Below are positions 58,559 to 64,000 of a stretch of DNA of 64,000 bases, piece by piece. Position 1 is the stretch's first letter. Every line of letters begins with the position of its first letter. The stretch is from Petunia secreta (taxonomy: Eukaryota > Streptophyta > Magnoliopsida > Solanales > Solanaceae). The notes beneath the pieces were generated by a model. It saw nothing but the letters and a program-made list of their open reading frames with translations. It had not been told where the DNA came from and made no database searches. A program made the position numbers and the translations under genes. The stretch covers positions 3,100,001-3,164,000 of the forward strand of contig JARKIP010000042.1 of assembly GCA_029990175.1 (NCBI GenBank), written 5' to 3'.

Positions 58559-60931
58559 TGACACGACCTGGAATCCGATTAGGCCGTGCGGGCACCTGAC
58601 ATCCTCCCCTAGACCCGTCGGGCGAACCCTTACCAATTAAATTAGGAAAGTAAATATAATAATTCATAAATAAGGTTAAGACTTAAAACAAAAACACAGA
58701 CATACTGATACCTCTAAGCTGTATAAAAGAAATTATAGCTGACTACCTAACATACTAGGTTTAGGGCTATCCAGACTAGACATCTGAGAGCACAAAAGAA
58801 GACAGATACCTCCTGAAGGGAGCAGAATGCAATTGAAATAATAAACAATAAACTGGTGGCCGTCCGGAATAAAAGTTGGCTCACCCTGATAGCTGAAGTC
58901 GTCTTCGCTCCTTCACAACGTGGCAAACTCAATCCTGGAGCGAACCTGCCGAAACGAAATAGATAGAGAAGAAACAAATGAAAAACAAGGGTGAGTCAAA
59001 AGGACTCAATAAGTGGGGCAGACTAGCCACCTCAAAGAATAGGACACCTAGCCAGGGAGAAGAAACAAATAAACCAAATTCCTCTTTTTTAAATTATAAA
59101 AAGGCAAAGCCAGATAATAACCGGAGACATGTATGAAACCATAAACTCAACCAGGAATACGAACAAGAAACATATCAACAAATAAACAATGCACGTATAA
59201 GCCGAACAGTATTTATGTACCACAAGTCTAAACAATGGTATGAAATGAAATGAGATGAAATGAAATATGATGCAAAGGGTCACATGTGCCAAATGAATGG
59301 AGCGGAATCCTCCTGCTCCGAGGGCGGAATCCTCCTACCCTCAATATAATGCAATGAAGAGGAATCCTCCAGCTCCGAGAGTGGAATACTCCTACCCTCA
59401 ATATGATGCAATGGAGCGGAATCCTCCTGCTCCGAGGACGGAATCCTCCTACCCTCAATATGATGCAATGGAGCGGAATACTCCTGCTATGAGGGCGGAG
59501 TCCTCCTACCCTCAATATGAAGCAATGGAGCGGAATCCTCCTGCTCCAAGGGTGGAATCCTCCTACCCTCAATATGACGCAATGGAGCGGAATACTCATG
59601 CTCCGAAGGCGGAATCCTCCTGCCCTCAATATGATGCAATGGTATCCCTTCACCAGCGCGGGACTCTCATCGACTGCCGGGAAGTATATGTCAACCCACA
59701 GCGAAAGTACAATGCTCAGATCCTCAATGCAATACTAGTAACATGTGGTAGAACATCACACGTAAGGAACATGTGGTAGAAAATCCACGAGGCCAGGCGC
59801 CTCCAAAGAAATGGATATAAACACTTACCTCTTCCAAATGCTAGTACGGCTAATCAACAACCGCTTTATCCTTTGGTTTCCTTGCCAAACGATCACACTC
59901 TATTCAATAAGCAGAAAAATATATCAATTTAGGCTAAAGGCTTCATTCCTCACATCTTAGGGCAATCCGGTTAGGAACCTGATACCCTATTTGCATACGC
60001 AATACGCAGACCAGGCCTATGTACAGGGTTTATGGTCATATAACCAAACCCCAAATAAATTATATTTATATGTTGCCCATAACTCACTGAGTACGAATAT
60101 ATAATCTATTCCATTATCGGGGTCCATTTGACCCTTTAAACTATTAATTGAACTTATTAAAACGATGTCTAGTATTCTAAGTTTTACCATTAAACTATAT
60201 TCAAACACACGTAATAAACTCAAATAATATATTAGGATCATTACCTGAATGTTTCAGGGTGAAAATTCTACTTTTCTCGGACCCCTTTTCTCATTTTCTG
60301 GCATTTTTCATTCCCTTCTGCGCGTTTTCTCTTTACCTGCTTCCGAATCATTTTTTGTTTCTGTGTTTCGTACTTAGCATATATGCCCACCGCCACATTT
60401 GGTCATTTCGATCTCTTTCTTTCATTTTATCTTTTTTTTTTTTTTAATTTTCTTTTCGTGACAAAAATTAAAACAGTACGCTACGATATTCGAAATAATT
60501 CCAACTTTTGCATACAAGTTATACAAAATATATGTAGTATACTCGAGAAGGTGGACCTCAAATCGGGTTCCGAAAACTCAAAATGCGAATTTCAATAGGA
60601 AAAAGTCAAATTATTTATTTTTCGAGCGGAAACTAGCTGAACAACATTGAAATTCACTTTCGAAAGCTCACAAAAGTAAAAAATAATCATACGAACCTAA
60701 CGGCGCTTTCGGATTTTGAATCGGAGCTCATTCGCCAAAACCGAGCTCGAAAATCCCTTTTTGATATTTATCGACAATAAAAACTGAAACCTTCTTCCGA
60801 TACCTACCAAACGAGGTCTGATTTAGTTCAAATTTTACAGATAAGTCTCAATGGGCTTTACGAATATTTTAAATTTATCGGCACGCCAATCGGAGTCCTA
60901 ACTTCCGAAACGACTGATCGAGGTCGTTTCA
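58559..60931 (-). repeat. E2 5' LTR (2373 bp)
   Basis: Minus-strand TGAAACGACCTCGATCAGTC (60931) to CGTGTCA (58559). Contains six 57-bp hairpin units at 59297-59638, against seven in the other LTR. Confidence 0.88.
59297..59638 (-). repeat. Six 57-bp tandem hairpin units (E2 5' LTR)
   Basis: Same unit as at 53203-53601. Some arms are mutated, for example AGCTCCGAGAGTGG in the second copy. Open frames across it are repeat artefacts. Confidence 0.9.
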
Positions 60932-60936
60932 AATGG

Positions 60937-62592
60937 TATGGCTGCTACTCACTCTCTGATCACCTGTGACATCTGTGTGTGTGCGCCCTCAACTTGACCA
61001 TGCCTCATCTCTGTTCTACTTATTCATTGGTGTATTTTATTCTGGGAATCCTGCACAGTTGTTTAGCCATAAGAGGTGCTCTGACTGCACCTGATCAATA
61101 GAGTTCCTGGCAGATCTCCCTTTTGATTCAGGCCTTTCCCTTTCCCTGTTTCCCCCAGCTAACTCTGTTTGTTTGCAGCCTGTGCTTAGTTTCATGTGAA
61201 CCATGTTATGTTCTAGAGCCTACAGGAGAACCCTGAGGGTTCAATAAAGTCAGTAATTGAGTTCTCTAAACTGGTTCTTCTAGAATCAGGAACCCTTGGC
61301 TATTGATAGAGTACTTCTGTCTTTGAAACAAGGACTTCTCTTGATCAGTAACCTTTCCCTCCTATTTTCCCCTTAGGAACTGTCCCCAACCTCTATATTT
61401 ATTAAGTGCCCTGCCTGTATCATTTAAAACAGGAGTACAACAATGATGTTGTACAAATTGGCTATCCAGGAGCCACTCTCTTGTCTCTTTTCTCCTTGTG
61501 TGCAATGCATCATGCTTAGACTTGAGATAAAAATGGTTCTGAGTTGTTTCTTTTGTGAAAAATGATTGTTTTGGTAGCATGTTTAAGGTCCCACCTTTCC
61601 TGAAAGTCTTTACACCTAATGAGCGTCAGAAGCATGATAAATTAGTGTCACTATTTAAAATTTTGAATAAACAGAAGCTGTATATGTTCTGCTTGCCTAG
61701 ATGGGACTATTTCTGAAAATTAAACTTGCCCCTCTTTTACATAAACGGTCTGGGCCCAAAACATTTTTCAAAAGGGGTCCTTTATGTGCAAACACCAATT
61801 TTGACCACTACTTATGCCCTTGTACACTAATCTAATAGTGTATAGGGGTGTATAAAGTATTAGGGGTCATTTATACGCTTTTAAAATATATTAAGTATAA
61901 TTATCACTTAGTCATGTATTTGCATGTTTAGGCATATATATGCTATTACATGCGACAGCCCTTTATCTGCTCCTTGCGGTCTTCTGTGAAACCATTTTTA
62001 AAAACAGCCTTTCTCCTATATATATCTTCTAAACTCCAACCCCTACATAAAAAGGGTCATTAAGGTTAGGGCTCAACAATTAATGACGAGTCACACCAAC
62101 ACTAAATGGCCAACATTTTGTTTTAAAACAAACTCCCTTTTGTTTTTGCTAAAATCTGAATTTTATTTGAAATATAGACTATTTGCGTAAATCTTTTTTC
62201 AAAGTATGTTAGTTACATATGTAAGTTGAAATTAAACACCATTTTGTATGTGTGTACAATTAGGCGTTTAATCCTAGAGGCCATTATATACGACTAGGCT
62301 TAAGTATTGGCCGTCTTTGGAAATTATTTATATACATGTGTGCACATTATTTGAAGCTAAAATGTTAGATTAGTTACTTTAGTTAGTATTTATGATAATA
62401 TACACTCTTTTATCCCAAAACATAGACTCGGACGGTAAACACTTGTCGTGGGACTTGGGGAAGTGTCTAACACCTTCTTCCCCGAGTCATTTGGACTTGT
62501 TACCTACATAGAATCTTTGGAATTGACTAGTTGACCTATTAAACTTGGCTTTAGACATTTAGGTGACCTAATACGCCTTAGAAATTATATTA
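60937..62592 (+). repeat. Ogre/Tat-like 5' LTR, second part
   Basis: Resumes after E2 and its AATGG duplication. Contains a TATATATA box candidate near 62018-62026 and the characteristic Ogre LTR end region, GGGACTTGGGGAAGTGTCTA then ACACCTTCTTCCCC near 62452-62483. It ends just before GGTGGCGAATCC at 62593. No gene inside. Confidence 0.6.
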
Positions 62593-63294
62593 GGTGGCGA
62601 ATCCAACATCTAAACTCAAACGAGTTCACTCAGTCAAATACGAAACCCGACTCGCCTCGAGTTGAGTCCAAAATCAGGTATGACAGAATGACGATTCCAG
62701 TAGAGATTTTAAAGTCCTAACCTCGACGAGTCTTTATTTTGGGATTTTTATTGTCGTTTATCTTGTTATTTATTATTATCATCTGGAACTAACTTCTTCT
62801 TCTTTTTTTGTTTTCTTTTGTTTTATCTTATTTTTTGGTTGTAATATCTTTTCAATTTTGTAATGCATTTTATTTGACATACTTCACCATCAACGTTCAC
62901 TCATGCGAAACTTGAAAAAAAAAATGGTTGCGTCGGTTTGACGGCCGTTCTCACTTCTACAAACACCCTTCGGAAAAGTTTGGGATAGGTCGAGTCCGTG
63001 GTACAGACGACGGTCCCAAAACTTTTCCACCTCCAAAATTTTCATTTGGGGGAACCTTGTCTAAACCAAATCTTAGAGGAGGCGATAGGAACTCATGCAT
63101 CATTGACTTGTTTCCAAGTCCAAAAATAGGCCAACTTGTCCAAAATTCTAAACGGGTTCTCAACCCCAAGGAGTATTTGGGCATGATTATTTGCATTTAT
63201 GGAAAATAAATATGTTGCGGTCATATTATTCTCAAAATAAGGGGTGGGGTGTTTATTTTTTTTATTTTATTTTCTTGTTTATTTGTAGGTCTTC
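62593..63294 (+). other. Ogre/Tat-like primer site and leader
   Basis: GGTGGCGAATCC (62593-62604) matches the GGTGGCGACTCC primer-binding site typical of Ogre elements with one change. About 690 bp of untranslated leader follows. An open frame at 62928-63209 has no recognisable domain. A T-rich tract ending TTTGTAG near 63289 could be a splice acceptor. Confidence 0.55.
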
Positions 63295-64000
63295 ATGGCT
63301 CAAAAATGTCCAAAGTTTGCTATGGTTATGGGTGTCCCTCCTCTACTGGCACGATGGTGGAATAATCTTGGGGATCATGGCCGTTTGAGGGTTCGTAGGT
63401 CTTTGGGGCATTTACATTTACTAATGGAAGTGGAACCATGTCGTGGGGTAATCGAGGCAGCGGTTACCTTTTGGGATGAGCAAAGGAATATTTTTAGGTT
63501 CAATGGCGTAGAGCTGACACAATTGTTAGAAGAGCTAGGCAGCTTTACAGAAGATGCGGGTATGATTAGGGAAAAGTGCACATGGCAAGAGACGGAAATC
63601 ATTATCCCAAAGTTTCCTATTTTAATTGCGTAAGTTGCTTAGCCTTGCTGGAAACGATGTGGTAACATTCATACAAAAAGGCGGTATACCGTTGTCTTTT
63701 CTATATGAGAAGTTTGGGCATGATGGCGCTTTTGACCAAAGGAGTGAAGATTTCACTTCTTACGATGATTGGCATAAAGGAAAAATCTTCCCCTTCATAG
63801 TCAGTTTATTGGGCATTATAGTGTTTCCTGAAAATTCAAAGCATTAGATTGGGGTGCGATTGATCAAGGTAGTAGAAGCGGTGATGAACGGGGTTGACAA
63901 GCGAGAATGCACTTTGGTACCTATGATTTTTGCCGACATTTATAGAGCTTTGGGGCTGTGTCGAAAAGGGGCTAAATATTTCGAGGGGTGTAATTTGTTA
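63295..64000 (+). pseudogene. Ogre/Tat-like first gene, gag/plant-mobile-domain-like, partial
   Basis: Starts MAQKCPKFAMVMGVPPLLAR, then WWNNLGDHGRLRVRRSLGHL, IEAAVTFWDEQRNIFRFNGV and ELTQLLEELGSFT. A frameshift near 63630 is followed by LSLAGNDVVTFIQKGG, PLSFLYEKFG, IFPFIVSLLGIIVFPE, one in-frame TAG (63845-63847), then KRECTLVPMIFADIYRALGL and FEGCNLL at the window edge. This pattern (FWD...FRFG..E.TPTLEEI, then TLVPMILADIYRAL..FEGCNLL) is that of the N-terminal gene of Ogre/Tat elements, related to the plant mobile domain. It continues beyond the window. Two disruptions suggest it is inactive. Confidence 0.65.

Larger units (their letters stand above)
52465..60931 (-). mobile_element. Ty3/Gypsy element E2, chimeric and non-autonomous, with perfect target duplication
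   Basis: 8467 bp on the minus strand. 5' LTR 58559-60931, primer site 58544-58557, decayed gag about 57100-58000, unreadable middle, plus-strand integrase fragment 55430-55905, purine tract (AAGTGGTGGAGAA on the minus strand, just right of 54679) and 3' LTR 52465-54679. AATGG flanks it on both sides (52460-52464 and 60932-60936), proving insertion as a unit into the Ogre-like LTR. Same family and same layout as E1. Confidence 0.88.

Noticed and set aside
59228..59779. Similar open frames in the E2 5' LTR
   Set aside because: Same repeat artefact as at 53203-53601.
62928..63209. 93-codon open frame in the Ogre leader
   Set aside because: No recognisable domain, and it overlaps an opposite-strand frame of similar length; treated as untranslated leader.

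Overview
This is nuclear DNA of a flowering plant, very probably a dicot and most likely Solanaceae (inference from the mix of repeats: Sirevirus-type Copia, Ogre/Tat-type Gypsy, TRIMs, Stowaway and Tourist-like MITEs, and an endogenous caulimovirid). Only one host gene is recognisable. It is a TAC1-like (IGT/LAZY family) shoot-angle gene on the minus strand at 7833-9092, with four coding exons that join in phase to 272 residues. Nearly everything else is transposable element, much of it nested and decayed.

Layout. 1-1240: LTR-like sequence. 1335-3862: decayed CACTA element (Transposase_24 fragments, subterminal palindromes, AT microsatellite). 3928-5872: four MITEs. 6132-7744: a foldback Mutator-like element with a perfect 10-bp target duplication, ending 88 bp from the TAC1 stop codon. 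9581-10636: two MITEs upstream of TAC1. 11897-12018: two related hairpins. 12158-23947: a Sirevirus-like Copia element (minus strand) with two LTRs, two consecutive gag modules, pol and an extra env-position gene. A second LTR-gag piece continues past its 3' LTR as a truncated tandem copy. 26005-27741: a tandem TRIM array with seven LTR copies. 29723-30939: a second Mutator-like element with a 9-bp target duplication.

31081-48030: an almost full-length endogenous pararetrovirus (Caulimoviridae, minus strand, about 7.8 kb net). It has primer site, movement protein, coat protein, protease, RT, RNase H, a downstream gene, and a promoter with TGACATCA repeats. It lies between TA-rich tracts and carries many stops. 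A 9.2-kb Ty3/Gypsy element (E1, 32618-41776, plus strand) splits it. A related Gypsy element (E2, 52465-60931, minus strand, perfect TSD AATGG) splits the LTR of an Ogre/Tat-like element (50536 to beyond 64000). That element's first gene starts at 63295 and runs off the window.

Most interesting signals. (1) Tandem arrays of short hairpins in the E1/E2 LTRs, with a conserved core and stems that change in a compensating way. (2) The E1/E2 family carries an antisense integrase fragment and an internal reversed LTR tail plus primer site, yet has transposed as a unit. (3) The near-complete pararetrovirus with its promoter. (4) The Sirevirus tandem LTR-gag and double-gag structure. (5) The TRIM array. 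(6) The TAC1 gene boxed in by transposons. No computation or database search was run; family names come from motifs and gene order.
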